Source: JAFGJQ01 sp964586145
GTDB taxonomy: Bacteria > Planctomycetota > Phycisphaerae > UBA1845
NCBI GenBank assembly: GCA_964586145.1
Contig: CAZPHH010000024.1
Span: 1-54,342 of the forward strand
Length of the DNA: 54,342 bases
Reading direction: 5' to 3'
The position numbers and the translations under genes were made by a program. Positions 35,763-43,869 of this stretch are shown one piece after another (the stretch's first letter is position 1; the number at the start of each line of letters is the position of its first letter). The notes beneath the pieces were generated by a model, which was not told the origin of the DNA, made no database searches, and was given only the letters and a program-made list of their open reading frames with translations.

Positions 35763-36645
35763 CCCTCCCACGCCGGTCGCGCCGAGTGAGAAACCTGCCT
35801 TGTGGCGCGGGGCGTGGCCGGCGGCTGCGATCCTGGCGGTGGCGCTGGCGTGGTCTTTCGCCGGCACGCTTGCCGGTTTGTGGAGAGACTGGGGCTCCGA
35901 CGACAACTACTCGGTCGGCGCGCTCGTGCCGATCGCGGCGCTCCTCATCCTGTGGATTCAGCGGGATCGCTTTGCGGGATCTTCCGTCCGCGTGTGCTGG
36001 TGGGGTGCGGGCGTGGTACTAGCAGGCCAGGCCCTGCGGTTCTTCGGCGTGGTCTTCCTGTTCGAGTCGGCCGAGCGGTACGCCCTTTGGCTGACGGTGG
36101 TCGGGCTGGTGCTTTGGCTGACCGGTCCGACGGTGACGTGGAGGGCCCGGTGGGTCCTTCTGTTTCTGCTGTTGGGGGTCCCGTTGCCCGGGCGTGTACA
36201 CAATGCAATTTCAGGCCCGCTTCAGAGCGTCGCAACCCGGGGGGCGGTTGTGGGTCTGGAGATGCTGGGGGTGACGGTCCTCCGGCAGGGCAACGTCGTG
36301 GTGCTGAACGACGAGGTGCCCGTGGCCGTTGCGGAGGCATGCAGCGGCTTGCGGCTGCTGACGGCGTTTGCCGTGGTGACGGCGGTGATGGCGTTTCTGG
36401 TCCGCCGTCCCGTGTGGCAGAAGGCCGTGGTTCTGGTTTCGTGCGTGCCGATTGCCGTTGTGTGCAACGTGCTGCGGCTGACGGTGACCGCGATGCTGTT
36501 TCTGGTCGTCGAGGGGGAGACGGCGGAGTGGTTCTTCCACGACTGCGCCGGTTTCTTCATGATGCCGTTGGCGGTGGGGGCGGTGTTCCTGGAATTCTGG
36601 GTCTTGTCGAAACTTGTCCGAACGGACTCGGGCACGGGGAATTGA
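35755..36645 (+). CDS. Exosortase (membrane transpeptidase for PEP-CTERM proteins)
   Basis: 296 aa, about 8 membrane helices. Early motif WGSDDNYSVGALVP (about 46-59) matches the family DxxYSHGxLVP with Val for His. The catalytic triad is visible: Cys196 in EACSGLRLL, Arg241 in CNVLRLT and His262 in FFHDCAG. Exosortases cut PEP-CTERM proteins at the membrane, much as sortases do, and coexist with EPS loci. Start ATG 35755 overlaps epsI by 8 nt. A likely substrate is the PEP-CTERM protein at 53534. I cannot assign a numbered Xrt subclass. Confidence 0.93.
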   Translation: MSDPPTPVAPSEKPALWRGAWPAAAILAVALAWSFAGTLAGLWRDWGSDDNYSVGALVPIAALLILWIQRDRFAGSSVRVCWWGAGVVLAGQALRFFGVVFLFESAERYALWLTVVGLVLWLTGPTVTWRARWVLLFLLLGVPLPGRVHNAISGPLQSVATRGAVVGLEMLGVTVLRQGNVVVLNDEVPVAVAEACSGLRLLTAFAVVTAVMAFLVRRPVWQKAVVLVSCVPIAVVCNVLRLTVTAMLFLVVEGETAEWFFHDCAGFFMMPLAVGAVFLEFWVLSKLVRTDSGTGN

Positions 36646-36742
36646 CCGGGTCTGATGCGGGGCGTACGATCGACTTGATGTGAGCACATCGGCGGACCTG
36701 CGCGAGAAGGTCGTTCGAGTCGTGACGGTGGGAGCGTTAAGG

Positions 36743-37696
36743 ATGGTTCCCCGAGTGTCCATCGGGTTACCCGTGTACAACGGTGAGAGTTACCTTGCCG
36801 AGGCGCTGGATTCGCTTCTGGCGCAGACCTGCGCGGACTTTGAGCTGATCCTTTCCGACAACGGGTCGACGGACGGCACGGAACGCATTTGTCGGGCGTA
36901 TGCCGCGCGGGACTCGCGCATCCGGTATTGCCGTGTCGAGCAGAACCGGGGGGCCGCCTGGAACTTCAACCGGGTGTTTGATCTGGCGACGGCGCCCTAC
37001 TTCAAGTGGGCCGCGCACGACGACCGCTGCGCGCCGACCTACATTGAGAAGTGCCTGGAGAAGCTGGAGGGTGATCCGAGCCTGGTGATGTGTCACAGTA
37101 AGGTCACGGTGATCGATGAGGCGGGCCGGCCCGTGGAGGACTATGGGGTGGAGCTGGGTCGTGTTGACTCGCCGAGGCCGCGAGATCGCTTCATCGACAC
37201 CATTCTGATTCGGCATCGGTGTTATCACGTCTTCGGCGTCATGCGACGGGAGGTGCTGGCCCGGACGCCGCGGATTGCCAACTACATCGGCTCGGACCTG
37301 CCCTTGCTGGCGGAGTTGAGCCTGCGGGGTCGCTTTTGCGAGCTTCCGGAACGGTTGTTCATTTCGCGAGATCACGTGCAGCGGTCGGTGCGGGCGACCC
37401 TTGCGAAGATGCCGGCGTGGTTTGATCCGAATTGCGACGGCAAGGTCGTGTTCCGATACTGGCGGTTTCTCTGGGAGTACCTGCGTTGCGTTCGCCTGGC
37501 GCCGCTGGCTTTGGGTGAGCGGCTGGCGTGTTATGCGCGGATCGGACGCTGGCTGTGCCGCTACCCCGTGCGTCTGGCGGAGGATTTCCTCATGGCCGCC
37601 CGCCTGGTCTGCCCGGCGCCGATCCGGCGAGCTCTTCGCAGCGTTTGCGGGCGTGGCAAGGTCCCGGAACGCATGCGGGAGGGCCCGTCCGCGTAA
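36743..37696 (+). CDS. GT2 family glycosyltransferase
   Basis: 317 aa from ATG 36743, which has GGGAG about 9 nt upstream and begins directly at the first beta strand (RVSIGLPVYNGESYL). GTG 36680 is an alternative. GT-A features: FELILSDNGSTDGTERI, NRGAAWNFNRVF and KWAAHDDRC, where the DD takes the DXD role. The C-terminal third is basic and helical. It follows the exosortase by about 100 nt and may share its transcript; the sugar acceptor could be EPS or a surface protein. Confidence 0.88.
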   Translation: MVPRVSIGLPVYNGESYLAEALDSLLAQTCADFELILSDNGSTDGTERICRAYAARDSRIRYCRVEQNRGAAWNFNRVFDLATAPYFKWAAHDDRCAPTYIEKCLEKLEGDPSLVMCHSKVTVIDEAGRPVEDYGVELGRVDSPRPRDRFIDTILIRHRCYHVFGVMRREVLARTPRIANYIGSDLPLLAELSLRGRFCELPERLFISRDHVQRSVRATLAKMPAWFDPNCDGKVVFRYWRFLWEYLRCVRLAPLALGERLACYARIGRWLCRYPVRLAEDFLMAARLVCPAPIRRALRSVCGRGKVPERMREGPSA

Positions 37697-37700
37697 CACC

Positions 37701-37736
37701 GGCCGCCCCTTCCAGCGGGTCGTGCTTCGGGCGGCC
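37701..37736. terminator. Hairpin between convergent genes
   Basis: GGCCGCCC at 37701-37708 pairs exactly with GGGCGGCC at 37729-37736 across a 20-nt loop. It lies immediately after the GT2 stop and before the end of the convergent acetyltransferase gene, so it could serve both directions. No T-tract. Confidence 0.4.
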
Positions 37737-37785
37737 TGGTTGACCGGAGCGGGAAGCGCGGGTGTGGTGCATTTCCCGGATCGCT

Positions 37786-38274
37786 TCAGGACGAGGCGGC
37801 GCCGGACCAGTCGGTTTCGTACAGGACGTAGCCGGCCGCTGTCATGCCCAGACGTTCGTACGTCTGTATGGCCCGCCTGTTGTGCTCTTCCACGTACAGT
37901 CGCAGCCCGCAGACGTCTTCGGCCTGCCGGGCCCGCTCCGCGATGAAGCGGTACAGGGTGCGGAAGACGCCGTGCCGGCGGTAATCCGGGTGGACGTACA
38001 CGCTCTGAATCCACCAGAACCAGGCGTTCCGCCAGTCGCTCCATTCGTAGGTGATCAGGGTCTGACCCACGACGGCCCCGTCTGCCTCGGCCACGAAATA
38101 GCGGCCGCGGGTCGGGTCCAACAGCACGCGTTCCACGCCGGTGCGAACGGTGGCGGGATTTAGGTTCAGGTTCTCGGATTCGCGGGCCAGGCGGAGGTTG
38201 AATTCGGTCACGACGTTCCAATCGTCCGGTCGGGCCGGACGGACACACACCTGCGCTGAATCGGCCTCAGTCAT
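37786..38274 (-). CDS. GNAT family N-acetyltransferase
   Basis: 162 aa from the ATG at 38274, which overlaps the stop of the upstream gene by 8 nt; the frame is open to 38373. GNAT motifs: VRPARPDDWNVVTEFNLRLA, GRYFVAEADGAVVGQTLI, then the acetyl-CoA loop VYVHPDYRRHGVFRTLYRFI (R/Q-x-x-G-x-G/A replaced by RRHGVF), and LYVEEHNRRAIQTYERLGM. Substrate unknown. Confidence 0.9.
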   Translation of the reverse strand: MTEADSAQVCVRPARPDDWNVVTEFNLRLARESENLNLNPATVRTGVERVLLDPTRGRYFVAEADGAVVGQTLITYEWSDWRNAWFWWIQSVYVHPDYRRHGVFRTLYRFIAERARQAEDVCGLRLYVEEHNRRAIQTYERLGMTAAGYVLYETDWSGAASS

Positions 38275-39253
38275 GGGGACGGTGTCCTTCGGAAGTGGTC
38301 GGCGGTTGTTCGGGCTTGGGGGCGGGTGGCGTGGGCGCCGGGGGTTTCTGTTTGTCCGCGGGCGGTTGGACAAAGCGTACGCCGTCCTCGAAATCCTTTC
38401 GCGGTATGCGGTACAGGTTGCCTTCTTCGGTGAGGATCAGTATGTCATCGCCGTCAAAACAGCAGGCCTCCGCCGAGCACTGGGGGTAGCGTATCTGCAG
38501 GAGCTTGCGATCCTTGCGCGGCCGCCCCTCGTCGTCCAGCTCCGCCAGCCACGCCGCGGCGCCGGTGCATACCACGAGCCACCGGCCGTCGGGTGAGACG
38601 TCGGCCCCCTGAGCCAGCCAGACGGGCAGGGGAGCCACCGTCTCCAGTTCACACTCGTCTTCCGCGATCGGTGCAAGCCGGTAGATGGTGGGCTTTCCCT
38701 TCTCCCCGACGTTCAGGATGTGCATCTGCCCGTCTCGCACGTAGAGGGACTCGGCGTTGAATCGCTCCCGGGGGTACTTGAACTTCCACCGGCGGGACCA
38801 GGGCACGGGTTTGGAATGATCGGCCGTCGGGTCCGGCTCCGGCAGGACGTAGATGAACCGAGCGGGGAAGATCTGCCTGTTGTTTCCGATGTCCCCGATA
38901 TAAAGATTGTCTTCGTCGTCGATCGCGATGTCTTCCCAGTCGCTGTTGGGCGCTCCGGAAATCTGAACGGTGGCGACCAGTTCCCCCGTGTCGCGGAACG
39001 CGAAGATCTGCGGGCTGGTGCCGGAGTCCCCATGCGTCCAGTAGATTCCGGGGTGGCGGCGGCTCTTGACGATGCCGGAGGGTTCGCGCACTACCTGCGT
39101 GTCGAGTGTGGCGATCGGGACCCAGGGCTTCGTGGGCGGTTCCGCCTTGGCCGGTGGGTGCCATTCCGGCGCGGCCGTCAGCAGCACCACCGCGCCGGCC
39201 AGGCCGGACATCGACCGGCGGGTCGGCACGGGGCTCGGGCGGTTCGAGGACAT
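38267..39253 (-). CDS. Exported beta-propeller-like protein
   Basis: 328 aa from ATG 39253 (GGAG about 10 nt upstream). The N-terminal basic segment plus hydrophobic stretch (SGLAGAVVLLTAA) is an export signal. The mature part has repeated propeller-like blades: EPSGIVKSRRHPGIYWTHGD, NSDWEDIAIDDEDNLYIGDI, FNAESLYVRDGQMHILN, QGADVSPDGRWLVV and DDILILTEEGNLYRI. The tail is Pro/Lys rich. The SDWED...YIGDIGNN pattern is seen in a family of uncharacterised or esterase/phytase-like propellers. No function assigned; co-transcribed with the acetyltransferase. Confidence 0.75.
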   Translation of the reverse strand: MSSNRPSPVPTRRSMSGLAGAVVLLTAAPEWHPPAKAEPPTKPWVPIATLDTQVVREPSGIVKSRRHPGIYWTHGDSGTSPQIFAFRDTGELVATVQISGAPNSDWEDIAIDDEDNLYIGDIGNNRQIFPARFIYVLPEPDPTADHSKPVPWSRRWKFKYPRERFNAESLYVRDGQMHILNVGEKGKPTIYRLAPIAEDECELETVAPLPVWLAQGADVSPDGRWLVVCTGAAAWLAELDDEGRPRKDRKLLQIRYPQCSAEACCFDGDDILILTEEGNLYRIPRKDFEDGVRFVQPPADKQKPPAPTPPAPKPEQPPTTSEGHRPHD

Positions 39254-39410
39254 CGGTTCTGGCTCCGGGTTGCAGGTCCGTTGCGGAGTCCCTTTCGGCG
39301 GCTTGCCGGCGGGTTGTACCGGAACCGGCCTGTCGAGACAAGCCGGCCCGGCGTCCGCACGCCGCCAATGCCGCATAAGGGCCTTACCGGAAGACGGCGG
39401 AAAATAGTGT

Positions 39411-39439
39411 CGGACAATCCGGGGTTTTCTTGGTATAGT
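39411..39439 (+). promoter_or_regulatory. Candidate promoter for the GlmU-like gene, possibly leaderless
   Basis: CGGACA at 39411-39416 and TATAGT at 39434-39439 are 17 nt apart. The -10 matches TATAAT at five of six positions. The ATG at 39447 lies only 8 nt past the -10, which would put the transcription start at or next to the start codon. Confidence 0.4.
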
Positions 39440-39446
39440 GCCCGGC

Positions 39447-40706
39447 ATGGTCCGGTACATCCTCTTTGAAGATCAGAATTCGGCGGACTTGCTGCCGCTG
39501 GTTCTATGGCGGTCTGTTTTCGAGCTCAACGGGGGGCGGATCTGTCAGATGGACCGAATCGCCCGTCGCCTGGGGCAGCACCCGAGCGGGCTGTGGGCGC
39601 GCGAGTGGATCGCCAAGGTTGCGGCCCACCGGTGCCAACTGCCGGTCAACCAGCCGGTGGACGGGCAGTGCGTGCTGGTCAACGGCCGCTGGTCGGCGCG
39701 GCGAAACCTCGACATTCAGGCGGCCCCCAGTGCCGGTGTCTGTGGAGACTCACTGGTCTACGTGGCCCTGGACGACGCGTTCGCGCGCCGGTGGTCTCCG
39801 GAGACGCTGTTGGGAGAAGACCGCTGGCGTGAGGCCCTGTCCGGCGTGCCCACGCATGAGATCGACGTCGGCCTGTTTCGCTATCCGTGGGATTTCGTGA
39901 CGCGGAACGCCGACGTGCTGCGGCGTGACTGGAGTACGGCCGACTGCGCGATCGACGGCACCGTCAGCACGTCGGCTTTTCTGCTGCGGCCGGATGCCAT
40001 TCACGTGGGCGAGGGGAGCGTGATCAAGCCGTGCGCCGTGCTGGATGCGGAACAGGGTCCGATCTACGTCTCCTGTAACGTGACGGTGGAGCCGCACGCA
40101 TGCATTTCGGGCCCCGCCTACATCGGCCCCGGGACGATTATCAAGCCGCACGCGGTGATTTCCGGCGGCACGTCCATCGGGCCGGCGTGCCGGATCGGCG
40201 GCGAAGTCAACCAGTGCATCATCAGCGGGTACACCCACAAAGAGCACGAGGGTTATCTGGGCCGGAGCTACGTGGGCAACTGGGTGGACATCGGGCCCGG
40301 AACGGCCAATACCGACATCAAGAGCACCTACGGACACATCCGGGTGTGGTACGGGTCTCGCACGCTGGACACGGGCCTGTCGGCCTGCGGAGCCGTCATT
40401 GCCGACCACGTGCGGATCGGAACGAATCAGAAGATCCCCAACGGGGCGGTCATCGGGTTTGCCGCCAGCGCGGCGTCGGGTCAGTTCCTTCCCAAGTTTC
40501 TCCCGTCATTCGGCTGGTTCACGGACAGCGGTCTGTCCAGCGGCGATCCGGAACGCCTGCTCGCCACGGCCCGGCTGGCGATGGCCTCTCGGAACGTGGA
40601 CCTATCCGATATGGAGGCGGAGCTCTTCCGCCTCTTGCCCAGTCTGGCAGCCCGGTTTGAGGAGCAGGACATCCGATCCGGGCCGACTCCACCGGTTCTG
40701 GAGTAG
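39447..40706 (+). CDS. GlmU-like putative sugar nucleotidyltransferase with hexapeptide repeats
   Basis: 419 aa. The N-terminus (YILFEDQNSADLLPLVLWRSVFEL) matches the family of putative sugar nucleotidyltransferases distantly related to GlmU, in which a LLPLTxxRP motif replaces the usual pyrophosphorylase loop. Residues about 190-385 form a left-handed beta-helix (GPIYVSCNVTVEPHACISGPAYIGPG). The strongly conserved KEHEGYLGRSYVGNWVDIGPG and TANTDIKSTYGHIRVWYG are present. Likely product is a nucleotide-activated sugar; the substrate is not known. GTG 39438 is an alternative start. Confidence 0.85.
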   Translation: MVRYILFEDQNSADLLPLVLWRSVFELNGGRICQMDRIARRLGQHPSGLWAREWIAKVAAHRCQLPVNQPVDGQCVLVNGRWSARRNLDIQAAPSAGVCGDSLVYVALDDAFARRWSPETLLGEDRWREALSGVPTHEIDVGLFRYPWDFVTRNADVLRRDWSTADCAIDGTVSTSAFLLRPDAIHVGEGSVIKPCAVLDAEQGPIYVSCNVTVEPHACISGPAYIGPGTIIKPHAVISGGTSIGPACRIGGEVNQCIISGYTHKEHEGYLGRSYVGNWVDIGPGTANTDIKSTYGHIRVWYGSRTLDTGLSACGAVIADHVRIGTNQKIPNGAVIGFAASAASGQFLPKFLPSFGWFTDSGLSSGDPERLLATARLAMASRNVDLSDMEAELFRLLPSLAARFEEQDIRSGPTPPVLE

Positions 40707-40750
40707 GCCGGACGGCCACACTCGCGATGTACACGCCTCGGGATCGGGAC

Positions 40751-40756
40751 TACAAT
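40751..40756 (+). promoter_or_regulatory. Possible -10 box ahead of the permease-SPFH cassette
   Basis: TACAAT matches the -10 consensus at five positions and lies 33 bp before the ATG at 40790, in an 83-bp gap after the GlmU-like gene. No clear -35 is seen. Confidence 0.25.
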
Positions 40757-40789
40757 CGCGCATGAAGGGCTGTCTTACAGTGGGGCTGT

Positions 40790-42847
40790 ATGGGCCAGGC
40801 ATTCTGGGACATTCTGTGTGAGTCCGCGGTGTTTATCCTGGCGGGGTTCGCCATCGCCGGGTTGCTGCACGCGTTGGTTCCGACTCAGGCGGTGATTCGA
40901 CTGCTGAGTGCGGCGCGGTCTCGGTCGGTTCTCCTGGCGGCGCTCATCGGGCTTCCTTTGCCGCTGTGCTCGTGCAGTGTGCTGCCGGCCGCGATCGCCC
41001 TGCGCCGCAAGGGGGCCAGCAAGGGCGCTACGCTGTCGTTTCTGATTTCCACTCCAGAAACCAGTGTGACGTCCGTGCTTCTGACGTACGGGCTTCTCGG
41101 CCCGGTCATGGCGATTGTCCGACCTGTGGCGGCGGCGATGACGGCCGTGGTGGCCGGTGTGGTGGAGACGGTGCTTGAGCGGCGAGACGGCCGGGCGGCG
41201 GAGGCGGCTCCGGACGTGAAGGAATCGGGCGGATGCCCCCATTGCGCGAGCGCGGACGAGGCTGTTGGTGAGCTGCTGCCCATGCGGGCGCGGCTGCGGG
41301 CCGCCATGCGCTACGCCTTCGTGGACCTGTTCGACGACATTTTCGGCTGGGTGCTGATCGGCATTCTCGCGGCGGCCGTCATCCAGGCGTTGCTGCCAAG
41401 CGTGGTGTTCGAGACGTTGTTCCGCGGATCGCTGCAATCGATGCTGCTGATGGTGGTGGTGGGGGTGCCGCTGTACGTGTGCGCGGAGGCTTCCACGCCG
41501 GTTGCCGCGGCCTTGATCGCCCAGGGCGTCAGTCCGGGGGCGGGGCTGGTGCTGCTGCTGGTGGGTCCGGCGACGAACATCGGCTCGCTGGGAGTGCTGC
41601 GGGGCGTGCTGGGCCGGCGGACCCTGGTGGTGTATCTGGCGAGCATCGTTGTCGTGGCCCTCGCCGCCGGGGCCGTGCTGGACAACTGGGTGAGCCAGCC
41701 GGGCTCCGCGCGGCACATCCAGGCGCTGTGTGAGCCTTTTGTGCCGCAATCTGTGAAAATCGCGGGGGCGATCGCCTTTCTCCTGCTTTGTGCGGTCAGC
41801 CTGAGGCGACGGCGCTACGTGGGGCGGACCGTCCGGTGGCTGGATGCGCGGCTGCCGGTGCGGGTCAGCGTGGGGCGTCTGGCGGTGGCGGCCGTGGTGG
41901 GTGCCGTTGTCGCGTGGCTGGGCAGCGGGTTCTTCTGCGTGCAGCCGGAAGAGGTGGGGATCGTGAAGCGCTTCGGGGCGATCCATCGGGCCGGCCTGTC
42001 GCCCGGGCTGCACTACGCCTGGCCGTATCCGGTTGAATCGGCCGATCGCATCCCGGTGCGCCGCGTGAATCGGACGGTGCTGGGGTACAAGCTCCACCCG
42101 GAGAAGGGCACTCCCACGTTCTCGAGCGAGACGGACGAAGCGTGGAGTCTCGTCGGGGATGAGAACATTGCGGACATCAAGACGGCGGTTCTCTGGGGAG
42201 CGGACGCGCGGACGGAGCAGACGATTCTGCAGTTCGCGTACGGCATGAGCGACCGCGAGCGGACGGTTCGCAGCGCGGTGCAGGCGGCATTCCGCGAGGT
42301 CGTGGGGGGGGAGTCCATTAACGAAGTCTTCACGGCCCGGCGGCGGGCGGCGGCCGCGGCGGTCGTGGCCGGCGCCCAGATGAACCTGGATGCGTGGGGC
42401 TGCGGCATTCGCATTCACGGGTTCTACTTCCTGGATGCCCACGCGCCGCGTGAGGTCCACGACGCCTTTCGGGACGTGGCGGGTGCGATGGAAGACAAGG
42501 CCGCGCGGATCGACAAGGCCCTGGCGGAAGAGGCCCGCATCGTGCCCGATGCACGCGGCAAGGCCGTAGAGATGCAGGAGGAGGCGCGCGGGTACGCGGC
42601 GCGGCTGGTGGAGTCTGCGCGGGGGGAGGCGGATCGCTTTCTCGATCTCTGGCGCGAGGCCCGGTGCTGGCCGGAGGTGACGCGGCGCCGGCTCTACCAT
42701 GAGATGCTCGACGCGGTGCTTCCGGGCGTGCCCAAGTACATCCGGCCGGCCGGTGTTGCGCCGGACGTGGTCGAGCTCTGGTTGACGGATACCGAGAGCG
42801 GTTGGGGCTTCCCGGGCGTGCCGCCCCAGCCGAGTCGGGAACGATGA
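40790..42847 (+). CDS. Fusion: CSC-motif (ArsP/SO_0444-type) permease + HflK-like SPFH domain
   Basis: 685 aa in one uninterrupted frame. Residues 1-300 are a DUF318-type permease with about 8 membrane helices, carrying PLCSCSVLP (58-66), STPETSVTSVL (88-97), a loop CPHC (149-152) and VCAEASTPVAA (230-240). Relatives export arsenicals or Cu/Zn. Two more helices (about 322-338, 364-383) lead into an SPFH/band-7 domain: VQPEEVGIVKRFG (384-396), AGLSPGLHYAWPYPVE, and GDENIADIKTAV (456-467), which resembles HflK. A long Ala/Glu/Arg-rich coiled coil follows to about 650. HflK normally scaffolds FtsH; none is in the window. The next two genes are also SPFH proteins and overlap in an ATGA chain. Confidence 0.9.
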   Translation: MGQAFWDILCESAVFILAGFAIAGLLHALVPTQAVIRLLSAARSRSVLLAALIGLPLPLCSCSVLPAAIALRRKGASKGATLSFLISTPETSVTSVLLTYGLLGPVMAIVRPVAAAMTAVVAGVVETVLERRDGRAAEAAPDVKESGGCPHCASADEAVGELLPMRARLRAAMRYAFVDLFDDIFGWVLIGILAAAVIQALLPSVVFETLFRGSLQSMLLMVVVGVPLYVCAEASTPVAAALIAQGVSPGAGLVLLLVGPATNIGSLGVLRGVLGRRTLVVYLASIVVVALAAGAVLDNWVSQPGSARHIQALCEPFVPQSVKIAGAIAFLLLCAVSLRRRRYVGRTVRWLDARLPVRVSVGRLAVAAVVGAVVAWLGSGFFCVQPEEVGIVKRFGAIHRAGLSPGLHYAWPYPVESADRIPVRRVNRTVLGYKLHPEKGTPTFSSETDEAWSLVGDENIADIKTAVLWGADARTEQTILQFAYGMSDRERTVRSAVQAAFREVVGGESINEVFTARRRAAAAAVVAGAQMNLDAWGCGIRIHGFYFLDAHAPREVHDAFRDVAGAMEDKAARIDKALAEEARIVPDARGKAVEMQEEARGYAARLVESARGEADRFLDLWREARCWPEVTRRRLYHEMLDAVLPGVPKYIRPAGVAPDVVELWLTDTESGWGFPGVPPQPSRER

Positions 42848-43869
42848 GTCACCGTGGAGGATCCTGGGCCGTGCGACGCTACATCGTGATAACCGCCGGG
42901 GCGATTGTGCTTGTGTTGCTGGCGACGTGCTTCTTCATTGTGGACGAGACGGAGTATGTTGTCATCACGCGGTTTGGCGACCCGGTGCAGACCGTGATGG
43001 TGCCGGGGCTGTACTCCAAGGGCCCTTGGCCGGTGGATGAAGTGGTTCGGTTCGACAACCGACTGATGGTGCTGGAGGTGCCGCGCCGGGGCGAGCCCGA
43101 CCGCGAGTACATCTTCCTCGATGAGGAGACGGGCATCGGCAAGAACGTGGAGGTGACGGCGTATGCGTGCTGGCGGATTCGCCCGGAGCCCGGTGCGGTC
43201 CGCAAGTTCCTGGTGACGGTGGGGAGCGGGCCTCGGGCGGAGGCCGTCCTGGCGGACGTGGTGGGCGCCCGGCTGGGCGACGCCCTGGGTTCGCACGACT
43301 TCGCCGCGCTGGTGTCCACGAACCCCGAAGAGCGGAAGTGGGTGCCGATCCTGGCCGCCGTGCGAGACGCCGGTCGAGCGGAAGTCGGAGACACGTATGG
43401 GATTGACGTGGTCGACGTGCGGATCGAGCGTCTAAACTTCCCCGACCAGAACCGCCGGAACGTGTTTGAACGCATGCGGGCGGAACGCCAGCGGATCGCC
43501 TCGCGGTATCGGTCTGAGGGGGACGAACAGGCGACCGCCATTCGGGCGGAAGCCAACAAGAAGAGAGAGGAAATCCTGGCAAACGCTTATCGGGATGCCG
43601 AGCGGATTCGAGGCCAGGCGGACGCGGAGGCCGCCCGCATCTACGCGGACGCGTACGGCCAGGATCTGGAGTTCTACGAGTTCGTGCGAACGCTTCAGAC
43701 GTACGAGGCGACGTTCGACAAGGACACCGTGCTGATTCTCTCGGGTGACAGCGAGTTCCTGCGGCTTCTGAATCGGATGCGTCCGTCCCTGTTGCCGAGC
43801 GTCCCCGTCACGGAGGACCCCCATGCCGGAACAGTCCAGACAACCCGACCCGCGTCCGCGTCGCCGTAG
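42844..43869 (+). CDS. HflC-like SPFH/band-7 membrane protein
   Basis: 341 aa from ATG 42844 (ATGA overlap). One N-terminal helix (about 13-32), then FIVDETEYVVITRFGDPV, the HflC signature, VPGLYSKGPWPVDEV, and a coiled coil ending in the conserved FERMRAERQRIASRYRSEG and AEANKKREEILANAYRDAE segments. C-terminal RTLQTYEATFDKDTVLILS is also typical of HflC. It would assemble with HflK-like partners into a large membrane-anchored cage or ring. It forms a three-gene unit with the permease-HflK fusion and the next HflK-like gene. Confidence 0.9.
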   Translation: MSHRGGSWAVRRYIVITAGAIVLVLLATCFFIVDETEYVVITRFGDPVQTVMVPGLYSKGPWPVDEVVRFDNRLMVLEVPRRGEPDREYIFLDEETGIGKNVEVTAYACWRIRPEPGAVRKFLVTVGSGPRAEAVLADVVGARLGDALGSHDFAALVSTNPEERKWVPILAAVRDAGRAEVGDTYGIDVVDVRIERLNFPDQNRRNVFERMRAERQRIASRYRSEGDEQATAIRAEANKKREEILANAYRDAERIRGQADAEAARIYADAYGQDLEFYEFVRTLQTYEATFDKDTVLILSGDSEFLRLLNRMRPSLLPSVPVTEDPHAGTVQTTRPASASP

